Positions 53,026-61,767 of a DNA stretch of 64,000 nt are shown piece by piece. The position numbers and the translations under genes were made by a program. The stretch is from Halanaerobium saccharolyticum (GTDB lineage: Bacteria > Bacillota > Halanaerobiia > Halanaerobiales > Halanaerobiaceae): assembly GCF_003259895.1 (NCBI RefSeq), contig NZ_QLME01000002.1, forward strand, positions 217,489-281,488, written 5' to 3'. Positions within the stretch are counted from its first letter, which is position 1, and each line of letters starts with the position of its first letter. The notes below the pieces were generated by a model. It was not told the DNA's origin and made no database searches. It was given only the letters and a program-made list of their open reading frames with translations.

Positions 53026-54187
53026 TCAAGAAAAATATTTATTTATTTTAAAGACTTTAATTTACTTGTTAGCTTTTGTTATTCCAATTTCTTTAGGTGG
53101 GTTAAATACTGTTTCAGTAATATTATTTTTGCTGTTTATATTTTATATAATTCGTTATAAAACATTAAAATTTTGGGATGATGATTTATCGAAAGGTATT
53201 TTTTTATTTACCTTATCAATATTGATCTCATATTTTTTTGCTTATAATAAAAAATCTGTTGTTGAATTCTTTGTTAGTCCATATTTAAAATATTTTTTAC
53301 TTTTCTTTGTTATAGTAAATACTTTGAAAGAAAAAAAAGATATTTTAAATGTATTAAAGTTATACTGGATCTCGAGTTTGATTGGAGCTTTGTTTTCTTT
53401 ATATGAATATTTGGTTTTAAATATTAATAGGGTAAGTGGTTTTACACATAATGCAAATCGTCTAGGATCTTCTATGATGATTTTTGCGCTATTTAATTAT
53501 GGAATTCTATTGAATTCAAAAAAGAAGAGTGTTAAATTAATAGGTTTTATAGGTATAGTTATTTCTGTATCAAGTTTATTTGCTAGTGCATCTAGAGGTG
53601 CTCTATTGGGATTGTTATTTGGTTTATTTATAATGACTATTATTACTAGAAAGAAAAATTTTATTATATTAATAATATTGTTAATCCTGATATCAGTGTT
53701 TATGCCCACTTCTTTTTTAGTAAGAATAAATAAGATAGTTGATTTCGAAAGCAACAATGTTCAGCAAAGATTATTGATGTATCCGGCTGGACTGAAAGTT
53801 TTTAAAGATAATTTCCTTACTGGAATAGGTTTAAACAACTCTAGAAATATTTTTGATCATTATAAATTTCCGAGGCTAACAAATAATTACAAGCATTTAC
53901 ATAATCTGTTTTTAAATACAGCAGTAGAGCAGGGAATATTAGGTTTGATTTCATTAATATATATAATTTATGTTGTGTTTAAGTACACAGTAAAAGATTA
54001 CCGAAAAAACATAGATTTTTATAATCTTTCATTTATGGGTATTTTTGCTGGACAAATGATCCAGAATATATTTGATGTCACTATGTATGGAGATGAAGTT
54101 GGATTTATAATTGTATTATTAGGATCGATTATGTTTATAAAAAGTAAGTATATTATTAAGTTTGAAGAATTTATTGATATTAAGTAG
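53012..54187 (+). CDS. O-antigen ligase / polymerase (WaaL/Wzy_C family)
   Basis: 391 aa, about 10-12 transmembrane helices. The Wzy_C signature is seen in SASRGALLGLLFGLFI, the periplasmic RINKIVDFESNNVQQRLLMYPAGLKVFKDNFLTGIGLNN, and LHNLFLNTAVEQGILGLIS, whose His-Asn starts a conserved motif of ligases. It would join a lipid-linked glycan to lipid A core on the periplasmic face, or polymerise it. Overlaps the preceding GT4 gene by 14 nt. AT-rich DNA; choice between ligase and polymerase not possible from sequence alone. Confidence 0.85.
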   Translation: MFAISQEKYLFILKTLIYLLAFVIPISLGGLNTVSVILFLLFIFYIIRYKTLKFWDDDLSKGIFLFTLSILISYFFAYNKKSVVEFFVSPYLKYFLLFFVIVNTLKEKKDILNVLKLYWISSLIGALFSLYEYLVLNINRVSGFTHNANRLGSSMMIFALFNYGILLNSKKKSVKLIGFIGIVISVSSLFASASRGALLGLLFGLFIMTIITRKKNFIILIILLILISVFMPTSFLVRINKIVDFESNNVQQRLLMYPAGLKVFKDNFLTGIGLNNSRNIFDHYKFPRLTNNYKHLHNLFLNTAVEQGILGLISLIYIIYVVFKYTVKDYRKNIDFYNLSFMGIFAGQMIQNIFDVTMYGDEVGFIIVLLGSIMFIKSKYIIKFEEFIDIK

Positions 54188-54206
54188 TAAATAGGAGAGA
54201 TTCAAA

Positions 54207-55340
54207 GTGTATATAAAATATGTGTTTGGTGAAAAATGGCCAAGTCAATCTGCTGGTATAAGTTTTACGACGTTTGCTAATTATGGAATAGCACAGGCAA
54301 ATCCCCAAAATGATATTGAATTAATAGTAACAGGTCAAAGGCAACAAGATGAAGTTTTAAATAACTACTTTGGTTTAAAACCACTTAACAATTTTAATAT
54401 AAAATATATAAAAGACAAATCAATATTAAGTAAGACAACAAAATTTTATTGGAATACCTATAATTATCTAAAAAATAAAGCTAAAAATAAAGAATTAGAT
54501 GTTATAATAACGAGAAAAATAGGGTTTTTCCCTTTTTTATTAATGCTGAAAAAGAAATATGATATAAAAATATTTTATGAAGCGCATAATTTTTATTTAG
54601 ATCTATCTTTAAAAGAAGAAAAACATTACAAAAAAAAGTTATATCAAAAATTATTTTTACCTTATTTTAATGGTATAATTTGTCATCATGAAACTTTGAA
54701 AGATTTATATAATAATTATTTACCAAATCAGAAGTATATTATTGCAAGAACCGGTATTAAAAATATTTATAATTATAAAAAAACCAACTACAATTTGGCT
54801 TACATTGGAGCACTTGGAGATAGAAAAAATTTAAAAGATATGTTCAAAGCTCTTTCAAAAATAAAAAATCAAAAGTCAAAGCTAATTATTATTGGAGGAA
54901 CAAATAAAGAAAAAATAAAAAAATGCAAAAAAATTGCTGAAAATTATAATGTTGAAGATAGAATTGAAATAACTGGTTGGATTAATAGAAAAGAAATAGA
55001 CGATGTTTTAAGAAATGTTATGATTGGTTTAGTACCTTTAGAAGACATATTTTTTAATAGATATTTAACTTCTCCGATGAAAATTTTTAATTATTTTTCA
55101 CATGGAATTCCTGTGATTGGAACAAATATACCAACTGTTAAAGAAATACTTAATAATAAATATGGACTATTATATAGACCAAACGATTATATTGATTTGG
55201 CTGATAAAATTGATATTTTAATGGAAGATAATAAATTATATAATAATATTTCTAAAAAGATCATAAATGATTATAGCTCAATGAAGTGGAAAGATCGAGG
55301 AGAAAAGATACTTAATTCTATAGAAATAATTGGGGAGTAA
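54207..55340 (+). CDS. Glycosyltransferase family 4-like
   Basis: 377 aa. The N-terminal part is poorly conserved (IKYVFGEKWPSQSAGISFTTFANYGIAQA; FYEAHNFYLDLS), while the donor domain is clear: LAYIGALGDRKNLKDMFKALSKI, LIIIGGTNKEKIKKCK, DRIEITGWINRKEIDDVLRNVMIGLVPLEDIFFNRYLTSPMKIFNYFSHGIPVIGTNIPTVKEIL. GTG start 54207 behind AGGAGAG. Probably adds a sugar in O-chain assembly. Among the most AT-rich genes of the cluster (many AAA, ATA, TTA codons). Confidence 0.82.
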   Translation: MYIKYVFGEKWPSQSAGISFTTFANYGIAQANPQNDIELIVTGQRQQDEVLNNYFGLKPLNNFNIKYIKDKSILSKTTKFYWNTYNYLKNKAKNKELDVIITRKIGFFPFLLMLKKKYDIKIFYEAHNFYLDLSLKEEKHYKKKLYQKLFLPYFNGIICHHETLKDLYNNYLPNQKYIIARTGIKNIYNYKKTNYNLAYIGALGDRKNLKDMFKALSKIKNQKSKLIIIGGTNKEKIKKCKKIAENYNVEDRIEITGWINRKEIDDVLRNVMIGLVPLEDIFFNRYLTSPMKIFNYFSHGIPVIGTNIPTVKEILNNKYGLLYRPNDYIDLADKIDILMEDNKLYNNISKKIINDYSSMKWKDRGEKILNSIEIIGE

Positions 55341-55344
55341 AAAA

Positions 55345-56442
55345 ATGAAAAAGATATTATTTTTAAACACAGGTATTATTTGGGGAGGAGTTGAGGGTTG
55401 GCATTATAAAACTGCAAAAGAATTACTGAAACGAGGCTATAATGTTAAAATACTAGCTGTAAAAAATACACCTTTCCATAAGAGATGTCAATCAGCTGGA
55501 CTTGATGTTGATTTTATAAAAAAGATAAATAGTGGTACTTTTTTAAATCCAATAAGAATATTCAAACTAAGTAGATATTTTAAAAAAGAAAAAATAGATA
55601 TAATGTTTTTTTGTCAATCTTCACATTTTAAAATTGGATCTGTGGCTGGATATTTGGCTGGAGTTGAAAGAATTATCTATAGAAGAGCTTTAGCCAAGCC
55701 AATAAATAATCATTTTTATAATAGAATTTTTTTAAACAAGTGTATAACCGATTTTATGGCGATTTCTAAAACAACATTAGAAAAAAGCTTTGAGAAACTT
55801 CCGGAAAATGTTATTTCGAACAGTAATATAAAGTTGATTTATAATGGAGTAAAAAAGTCAGACTTTTTGGAATCAAAAGCAGATTCAAATTTAAGGAAAG
55901 AATTTAATATTAAAGATGATGAAGTATTAATAGCTAATATTGGAAGACTTGGGAATCAGAAAGCACAACAAGATTTGTTATATGCAGTTAGTGTTTTAAA
56001 GAAAGAATTCACAAAATTTAAGGTTTTGATTGTTGGAAAAGGGAATAAGATTAATGAATATAAAGATATTGTGAATAAATTAAACTTGAATGATAAAGTT
56101 ATTTTTACAGGTTTTCGTAAGGATATACCATCAATTTTGAAACAAATTGATTTTGTTGTTCATACTGCATTATATGAAGGATGTCCTTGGATTGTTTTAG
56201 AAACAATGGCAGCAGGTAAGCCAATTGTAGCTGTAGAAATTCCAAGTATAGATGAATTAGTTATAGATGGAGAGACAGGTTATCTTTCTCCAAGAAATAG
56301 AAATGAATTAGCAGACAATATTTTTCGAATGATTAAAAGTAAAAATAAAGAAGAAATGGGAAAAAAAGCAAAAAATATTTTTGAAAACAATTATACTTTT
56401 GAATTGATGATTAATAAAATAGAAGATTACTTTTTAAGTTGA
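55345..56442 (+). CDS. Glycosyltransferase family 4
   Basis: 365 aa, GT-B. ILFLNTGIIWGGVEGWHYKTAKELLKRGYNVKIL, VAGVERIIYRRALAKPINNHFYNRIFLNKCI, LIANIGRLGNQKAQQDLLYAVSVLK and VIFTGFRKDIPSILKQIDFVVHTALYEGCPWIVLETMAAGKPIVAVEIPSIDELVIDGETGYL. It parallels the 51898-53025 gene over the whole length (both have WGG near the start and IIYRR..A.PI..RFYNK/HFYNR in the middle). The frame extends to 55330, but GGGGAG places the start at ATG 55345. It slightly overlaps in region with the preceding gene's end (stop at 55340). Confidence 0.9.
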   Translation: MKKILFLNTGIIWGGVEGWHYKTAKELLKRGYNVKILAVKNTPFHKRCQSAGLDVDFIKKINSGTFLNPIRIFKLSRYFKKEKIDIMFFCQSSHFKIGSVAGYLAGVERIIYRRALAKPINNHFYNRIFLNKCITDFMAISKTTLEKSFEKLPENVISNSNIKLIYNGVKKSDFLESKADSNLRKEFNIKDDEVLIANIGRLGNQKAQQDLLYAVSVLKKEFTKFKVLIVGKGNKINEYKDIVNKLNLNDKVIFTGFRKDIPSILKQIDFVVHTALYEGCPWIVLETMAAGKPIVAVEIPSIDELVIDGETGYLSPRNRNELADNIFRMIKSKNKEEMGKKAKNIFENNYTFELMINKIEDYFLS

Positions 56443-56474
56443 TAATAGATAATAAAATACAGGGGTGTTTATAG

Positions 56475-57416
56475 GTGAAACATTTAATAACAGGATCAGC
56501 AGGTTTTATTGGATCAAATTTAGCTAAAAAGTTACTGGCAGAGGGCGAAGAAGTCATAGGTATAGATTGTTTTACAGATTATTATGCCAGAGAATTAAAA
56601 GAAAACAACATAAAAGAAATTTTAAATGATCCTAAATTTACTTTTATTGAAAAAGATCTTTTAAAAACAGATCTAGAAGAGTTAATAAAAGGTGTAGATT
56701 ATATTTATCACCAGGCAGCCCAGGCAGGTGTGCGTTCCAGCTGGGGAGAAGACTTTAAAATTTACAATCAAAATAACATTCTCTTGACTCAAAAACTTTT
56801 AGAAGCTGCAAAAGAAAGTAAAAGATTAAAGAAATTTGTTTATGCTTCTTCATCTTCAGTTTATGGTAACACAGATCAGATGCCTATGACAGAAGAACAG
56901 AGGCTGCAGCCGGTTTCACCTTATGGTGTTTCAAAACTTGCTGGAGAAAATCTCTGCTATTTATATTATAAAAATTTTAAGGTACCCACAGTATCATTAA
57001 GATATTTTACTGTTTTTGGTGAAGGCCAGAGACCTGATATGGCTTTTCATATATTTATTAAGGCTTTTTTGCAGGGAGAAAGCATTAACGTTTTTGGTGA
57101 TGGTGAGCAAAGCCGAAATTTTACTTATGTAGGTGATATTGCCCGTGCTAATATTCTTGCAGCTCAAAAAGCTCCGGCTGGAGAAATTATTAATATCGGG
57201 GGGACTAATACTGTTAAATTGAATCAGAGTCTTGAATTAATGGAACAAATAATTGGCAGTGCTCCAAAAATCATTTATTCAAACAAAGTTAAGGGTGATG
57301 TTAAACATACTGCTGCAGATATTAGTAAGGCAGAAAAGCTGCTGGACTATTCTCCTCAGGTTACCTTTAAAGAAGCTTTAGAAAGGGAAGTTAACTGGCT
57401 TAAAAAAATTTATTAA
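56475..57416 (+). CDS. NAD-dependent nucleotide-sugar epimerase/dehydratase
   Basis: 313 aa extended SDR. LITGSAGFIGSNLAKKLLAEGEEVIGIDCFTDYY is the GxxGxxG NAD site. YASSSSVYGNTDQMPMTEEQRLQPVSPYGVSKLAGENLCYLYYKNFKVPTVSLRYFTVFGEGQRPDMAFHIFIKAFLQGE contains the Ser and YxxxK catalytic residues. Closest in pattern to UDP-glucuronate 4-epimerases and UDP-glucose epimerases. GTG start 56475 behind GGGGTG. It would supply an epimerised sugar for the glycan made by the neighbouring transferases; codon use returns to the genome average here. Confidence 0.9.
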   Translation: MKHLITGSAGFIGSNLAKKLLAEGEEVIGIDCFTDYYARELKENNIKEILNDPKFTFIEKDLLKTDLEELIKGVDYIYHQAAQAGVRSSWGEDFKIYNQNNILLTQKLLEAAKESKRLKKFVYASSSSVYGNTDQMPMTEEQRLQPVSPYGVSKLAGENLCYLYYKNFKVPTVSLRYFTVFGEGQRPDMAFHIFIKAFLQGESINVFGDGEQSRNFTYVGDIARANILAAQKAPAGEIINIGGTNTVKLNQSLELMEQIIGSAPKIIYSNKVKGDVKHTAADISKAEKLLDYSPQVTFKEALEREVNWLKKIY

Positions 57417-57461
57417 TTACTTTTAATTAGAAATGGTAATTTAAAGAAAGGAGGAATTTGT

Positions 57462-59054
57462 ATGTCTTTACTTAATAAAGATGTAAGGAATACTTATATT
57501 TATCTGCTAATATTAATTGCTTTTAGTATTATTTTATTTGTTCCCTCAACTCTGGATCGAGATCTTCACTATCGTGATGAGTTAAGATATACAGAGGTTG
57601 CCAGAGAGATGGAAAATAGTGGAGATTATTTTGTTCCACATCTTGGTGGTAGAAATTATACAGATAAACCTCCCTTTTATTTCTGGTTTTTAATTTTAAA
57701 TAAAAAGATTTTTGGTGAGTATTCTGCTGCGGCAATGGTTAGTCCCAGTATTATTTCTGCTGTAATAATCATATTACTGACTTTTTATTTCGCTAGATCT
57801 TTTTTAGAAGAAAAATATGCTTTTTTAGCCGGTATAATTCTGGCCACGACTGTATTATTTTTTAGTTTATCTATATTTGTCAGAATGGATTTATTGATGA
57901 TGGTTTTTATAACAGCTGCTTTATTTACTTTTTTTAAAGCATATCAAAATCAAAAAGACTATTTATATTTTCTAACTTATTTATTTATTGGTTTTGCAAC
58001 TGCTATTAAGGGACCTGCTGGATTTTTGATTCCTTTAATAACTATTCTTGGATTTCTTATCTGGGATAATAAGCTAGAAAAATTAAAAGAAATCAAATTG
58101 ATTCAGGGAGCAATTATTTTCTTATCTGTAATTTTATTATGGTTAATACCTGCCTTTATTTTTGGTGGTAAAGAATATATTTATCAATTGGTAGTTCTGC
58201 AGACTTTTGGGAGAGCGGTTAATTCTTTTGCTCATAGTGAACCATTTTATTATTATTTTACTACACTTCCACTAACTCTTTTACCCTGGACATTTTTATT
58301 AATTTCAAGTTTTTTTTACATAATTAAATATTACAGAAATATTAATCAAGAACTTAAATTTATATTAAGCTGGTTTTTCTGGCCTCTGCTTTTATTTTCT
58401 TTTTTTAGTGGTAAATTGGTATTTTATCTGCTTCCAATCTATCCGGCAGCTGCAATTTTGATTGCATATTTATGTCAGCAGATTATAGTCAATCAGGATA
58501 ATAAGAAATTTATAGTTATTCCAGTTCTGTTAACCATAATAGTAATTATAGCTGGCAGTTTTTTTGTTCCCGAAAATATTGAAGGTTATAATCTTAGAAA
58601 TTTATTAAAGCCAACAATTATAGCAGCTGTTTTTATTTTATTGGCAGCCGCGGTTTTATATTTTAAAAACAAATATTTATCTCTGATTTATCTTCTACCG
58701 GCTTTGATGCTGTTTTTTTCTCTTAATTTAAGCCTTGTAATAGTTCCCACAGCAAGTCAGAATTATAGTAAAAGACCAATTTCTGAAGAATTAAAAAATC
58801 TTAGAGAACAAAAAAATATTGAAAATATTGCTGCTTTCAGATATGGACAGCCGGAAACTCTGGCAGTTTATACAGACTTTTTTATTAAGGACCTGGGTAA
58901 TGAAGACAGACTTATTAATTATCTTCAAGAAAAGCAAAAAGCTGTTATTTTAATCAGTGAAGAAGATTTTAAAAGAGCCAGAGATATTTTCATTCAGAAA
59001 GAAGTTATATACCATTCAAATGGATATAATCTGGTTTATCATTTAGTTAAATAG
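57462..59054 (+). CDS. ArnT-like lipid-linked-sugar glycosyltransferase (GT39/83 family)
   Basis: 530 aa, about 12 transmembrane helices, GT-C fold. The first periplasmic loop carries DRDLHYRDELRYTEVAREMENSGDYFVPHLGGRNYTDKPPFYFWF, with the Asp-Glu pair and the Y-x-D-K-P-P-x-x-Y/FW motif typical of ArnT. LATTVLFFSLSIFVRMDLLMMVFIT and TAIKGPAGFLIPL follow. ArnT moves aminoarabinose from a polyprenyl-phosphate to lipid A; here the sugar is unknown. The following GT2 and LABN genes complete a modification module. AGGAGG before ATG 57462. Confidence 0.85.
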   Translation: MSLLNKDVRNTYIYLLILIAFSIILFVPSTLDRDLHYRDELRYTEVAREMENSGDYFVPHLGGRNYTDKPPFYFWFLILNKKIFGEYSAAAMVSPSIISAVIIILLTFYFARSFLEEKYAFLAGIILATTVLFFSLSIFVRMDLLMMVFITAALFTFFKAYQNQKDYLYFLTYLFIGFATAIKGPAGFLIPLITILGFLIWDNKLEKLKEIKLIQGAIIFLSVILLWLIPAFIFGGKEYIYQLVVLQTFGRAVNSFAHSEPFYYYFTTLPLTLLPWTFLLISSFFYIIKYYRNINQELKFILSWFFWPLLLFSFFSGKLVFYLLPIYPAAAILIAYLCQQIIVNQDNKKFIVIPVLLTIIVIIAGSFFVPENIEGYNLRNLLKPTIIAAVFILLAAAVLYFKNKYLSLIYLLPALMLFFSLNLSLVIVPTASQNYSKRPISEELKNLREQKNIENIAAFRYGQPETLAVYTDFFIKDLGNEDRLINYLQEKQKAVILISEEDFKRARDIFIQKEVIYHSNGYNLVYHLVK

Positions 59055-59101
59055 AAATAAACATCAACTTTATAGGCGTATATAAATTAAGGGTGGTGGA
59101 A

Positions 59102-59821
59102 ATGCAGAATTATAAATATGATTTTTCAATAGTGGTACCCATTTATAATGAAATCAAAAATTTGTCTCCTCTAACAGATAGTATAATGAATGAATTAAAG
59201 GAGGATAAATATAATTATCAAATAATTTATGTTGATGATGGAAGTCAGGATGGCAGCAGTAAAAAAATTGATTTATTGCAGAAAAAAACAGATAAACTTT
59301 CAGCAATACATTTTACTGAAAATAATGGACAGACTGCTGCATTTTTAGCTGGTTTTAAAGAAGCGGAAGGAAAATATATAATAACTTTAGATGCTGATCT
59401 CCAGGTTAGTCCGGCTGACATTCCAAAACTGATTCCCTTTTTAAAAGATTATGATATGGTAATAGGGATGAGGACAAATCGGAATGATGGTCTGATAAAG
59501 AAATTATCTTCAGTAGTTGGTAATGGGGTTCGAAATTTTATTACTGGTGAAAAGATTACTGATACCGGCTGTCCTTTAAAAATTTTCAAAAATGAGATTC
59601 ATAAAGAATTTTATCCTTTTAAAGGCATGCACAGATTTTATCCTACTTTAGCCAGAATTAATGGATATAATGTGAAGCAGGTTCCGGTTGACCATTATCC
59701 CCGCAAGTATGGTCAGTCTAAGTATGGGATTAATAATAGGATGTGGAGAGGATTATTTGATACTCTGGTTATGCTGTGGATGAAAAAAAGAATTATTAAT
59801 TATAATATAAAGAGGGATTAA
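59102..59821 (+). CDS. Polyprenyl-phosphate glycosyltransferase (GT2, ArnC/DPM1-like)
   Basis: 239 aa. FSIVVPIYNEIKNLSPLTDSI, IIYVDDGSQDGSSKKID, AIHFTENNGQTAAFLAGFKEAEGKYIITLDADLQVSPADIPKLI (D-A-D motif) and MVIGMRTNRNDGLIKKLSSVVGNGVRNFITGEKITDTGCPLKIF match dolichol/undecaprenyl-phosphate sugar transferases but it lacks ArnC's two C-terminal helices. It would load a sugar on undecaprenyl phosphate for the ArnT-like enzyme. The frame opens at GTG 59093; ATG 59102 after GGTGG is more likely. Confidence 0.88.
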   Translation: MQNYKYDFSIVVPIYNEIKNLSPLTDSIMNELKEDKYNYQIIYVDDGSQDGSSKKIDLLQKKTDKLSAIHFTENNGQTAAFLAGFKEAEGKYIITLDADLQVSPADIPKLIPFLKDYDMVIGMRTNRNDGLIKKLSSVVGNGVRNFITGEKITDTGCPLKIFKNEIHKEFYPFKGMHRFYPTLARINGYNVKQVPVDHYPRKYGQSKYGINNRMWRGLFDTLVMLWMKKRIINYNIKRD

Positions 59822-59824
59822 TTT

Positions 59825-60091
59825 ATGATATGGATAATAATTGGTTTTGTTGGTCAGGCAATGTTCACCTTACGTTTTGTTATTCAGTGGATTGCGTCAG
59901 AAAGAGCCAAAAAAAGTATAGTCCCAAATGCTTTCTGGTATTTTAGTATTGCAGGAAGTCTTACTTTATTAGTTTATGCAATTCATCGGCGGGACCCGGT
60001 CTTTATTGTAGGACAGTCAACCGGTTCTTTTATTTATCTGCGCAACTTATATTTAATTAAAAAAAATAGAAAAAGCGCAAATAATAGTTAA
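59825..60091 (+). CDS. LABN-domain (lipid A biosynthesis N-terminal) small membrane protein
   Basis: 88 aa with three hydrophobic segments. MFTLRFVIQWIASERAKKSIVPNAFWYFSIAGSLTLLVYAIHRRDPVFIVGQSTGSFIYLRNLYLI is the LABN domain, known from proteins next to or fused with GT2/ArnT-type lipid A modifiers; it is thought to help flip or present the lipid-linked sugar. It starts 3 nt after the GT2 stop codon, so the two are coupled. Last plus-strand gene of the LPS cluster. Confidence 0.88.
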   Translation: MIWIIIGFVGQAMFTLRFVIQWIASERAKKSIVPNAFWYFSIAGSLTLLVYAIHRRDPVFIVGQSTGSFIYLRNLYLIKKNRKSANNS

Positions 60092-60148
60092 TATAATTAG
60101 ATCATTTTACATAGTATTTTCTGGTGATGTGAGAAGCAGGAAAACAAA

Positions 60149-61447
60149 CTAATTATTTTGCTTCTGCTTGAGTACTTTTAAAGTATGCTCAAGAATTCTT
60201 TTAGATGCACCTCTATTATTCAGAATTACTTTTCTGGCCTTTTCACCTTTACTATTTAAATCATTTAAATGATTTAAATAATATAGAAGTTGTTCTTTTA
60301 AACTCTGCCAGCTATTGACCTGTATTCCTGCATCATTTTTAAGTAAAAGATCTCTGCTGTCTTTAAAATTAGACATATCAGGACCAAAAAATACTAGTTT
60401 TCCCTGGGCTGCAGGTTCTAAAATATTATGTCCACCTTTTCCCATCATGCTGCCTCCGACAAAAACCAGATCAGCTATACTATATATTTGTGCGAGTTCT
60501 CCAATCGTATTTAAAATAAGAGCATCAATTTTATCAGGGTTTTGATTTTTAAGCTCTGATTTTTTTATGGGATCGATATTATTTTTTTGGAAAAGACTTT
60601 CAATTTCTGCTGCTCTTTCAATATCACGGGGAGCAATGATAAAATATAAACCTGGAAAATTCTCTTTTAAATCTTTATAAATTTGAATTAGATGTTTTTC
60701 CTCATCATCATGGGTGCTCCCGGCGACAAAAACTAAATTATCTTCATTAATTTTAAATTTGTTTCTATAATCTTCTTTTTTACTTTCAGAAATTGAAGAA
60801 TAGTTCTGATCAAATTTGGTGTTACCTAAGTTAAGTACTTTTTCTGCATTAGCGCCAAGTTCTATCACTCTTTCTTTATCCTGTACCGACTGCATTGCCA
60901 GACAGTCAATATTATTAAGCATATCAGGCAAAATTGAACCTAAATATTTATATTTTTTAAAGCTGCTGTCGCTAATTCTACCATTTGCATAGATAATTTT
61001 ATGACCCTTATTTTTTGCTATTTTGATAAAATTTGGCCAGAGCTCTGTTTCGATGATCATGATGAGCTCAGGATTAATCGCTTTTAAAGCTTTCCTAACC
61101 GCAAAGGGTAAGTCAAAAGGAAAATAAACAACAGCGTCAGCGTCATCAATGATTTTGTGAGCCATATTTTGTCCGGTGTAAGTAGTGGTTGAGAAAATTA
61201 CTTTATGTTCAGGTAATTCTTTTTTTAACTCTTTTACAATTGGGCTTGCGGCAACAGTTTCACCAACAGAAACTGCATGGATCCAGATCACCTTATTATT
61301 TTTTGCTAATTTTTTTATATCTTTAGAATAAAAACCAAACATCTCTTTGATGTTTTTTTTGTTTGTATTGGTGATTTTTTTATATATTAAAATTGGTGAG
61401 TAAAATATTAAAATTATAAAAAGTAATAGATTATAGATTAAGTACAT
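60149..61447 (-). CDS. waaA: Kdo transferase (second copy)
   Basis: 432 aa, GT30. WIHAVSVGETVAASPIVKEL has the catalytic Glu (SVGE), then FSTTTYTGQNMAHK, PFDLPFAVRKALKAINPELIMIIETELWPNFIKIA, YANGRISDSSFKKYKYL, VAGSTHDDEEKHLI, IAPRDIERAAEI and VFVGGSMMGKGGHNILEPAAQGKLVFFGPDMSNF. It is full length and matches 47298-48614 along the whole chain but is clearly diverged, so both may act, for example adding different Kdo residues. It faces the cluster on the minus strand and has its own start region at 61447. Not a recent duplicate. Confidence 0.93.
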   Translation of the reverse strand: MYLIYNLLLFIILIFYSPILIYKKITNTNKKNIKEMFGFYSKDIKKLAKNNKVIWIHAVSVGETVAASPIVKELKKELPEHKVIFSTTTYTGQNMAHKIIDDADAVVYFPFDLPFAVRKALKAINPELIMIIETELWPNFIKIAKNKGHKIIYANGRISDSSFKKYKYLGSILPDMLNNIDCLAMQSVQDKERVIELGANAEKVLNLGNTKFDQNYSSISESKKEDYRNKFKINEDNLVFVAGSTHDDEEKHLIQIYKDLKENFPGLYFIIAPRDIERAAEIESLFQKNNIDPIKKSELKNQNPDKIDALILNTIGELAQIYSIADLVFVGGSMMGKGGHNILEPAAQGKLVFFGPDMSNFKDSRDLLLKNDAGIQVNSWQSLKEQLLYYLNHLNDLNSKGEKARKVILNNRGASKRILEHTLKVLKQKQNN

Positions 61448-61620
61448 TTTTAAAAACTCCTTATTATCAACTGCTAAATGAATTATATCAGAAGTTAAAA
61501 ATTAAGACAAATTTATTAAAATTGAATAAATTTTAAATTAAGAATATTTATTATAGATTATAACATATAATTAATTAGCTGTTAGGAAATCGACAAAAAC
61601 CGATAGGTTCACGGTGCGTG

Positions 61621-61650
61621 TACATAAATACACATAAATAAACATAAACG
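61621..61650. repeat. Three 10-bp tandem units (ACATAAA core)
   Basis: TACATAAATA, CACATAAATA and AACATAAACG follow each other exactly at 10-bp steps. The outer words GTGCGT (61615-61620) and ACGCAC (about 61647-61652) are an inverted pair around them. It lies just beyond the tRNA-Glu terminator in the 61448-61653 gap, which is otherwise AT-rich and featureless. Confidence 0.6.
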
Positions 61651-61653
61651 CAC

Positions 61654-61680
61654 AAAAAAAAGACAGCCGATTGGCTGTCT
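61654..61680 (-). terminator. Terminator of tRNA-Glu transcript
   Basis: On the minus strand AGACAGCC pairs exactly with GGCTGTCT (plus 61661-61668 / 61673-61680, 4-nt loop), followed by a T8 run, 12 nt after the tRNA end. Confidence 0.88.
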
Positions 61681-61691
61681 TAATCTCAAAA

Positions 61692-61767
61692 TGGTACCCT
61701 CAAGGGGATTCGAACCCCTGCCGCTAGGATGAAAACCTAGTGTCCTAGACCCCTAGACGATGAGGGC
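61692..61767 (-). tRNA. tRNA-Glu (anticodon UUC)
   Basis: A 76-nt cloverleaf on the minus strand. Acceptor GCCCTCA pairs with TGAGGGT (first pair G-U), anticodon stem CTAGG/CCTAG with loop TTTTCAT gives anticodon TTC, T arm AGGGG-TTCGAAT-CCCCT, and ACCA at the 3' end is encoded. Typical glutamate tRNA D-arm GTCTAGGGGTCTAGGAC. It reads GAA and GAG. Confidence 0.97.

Noticed and set aside
47298-61447. Two waaA genes as a repeat artefact
   Set aside because: The proteins are clearly diverged along their length and lie on opposite strands.
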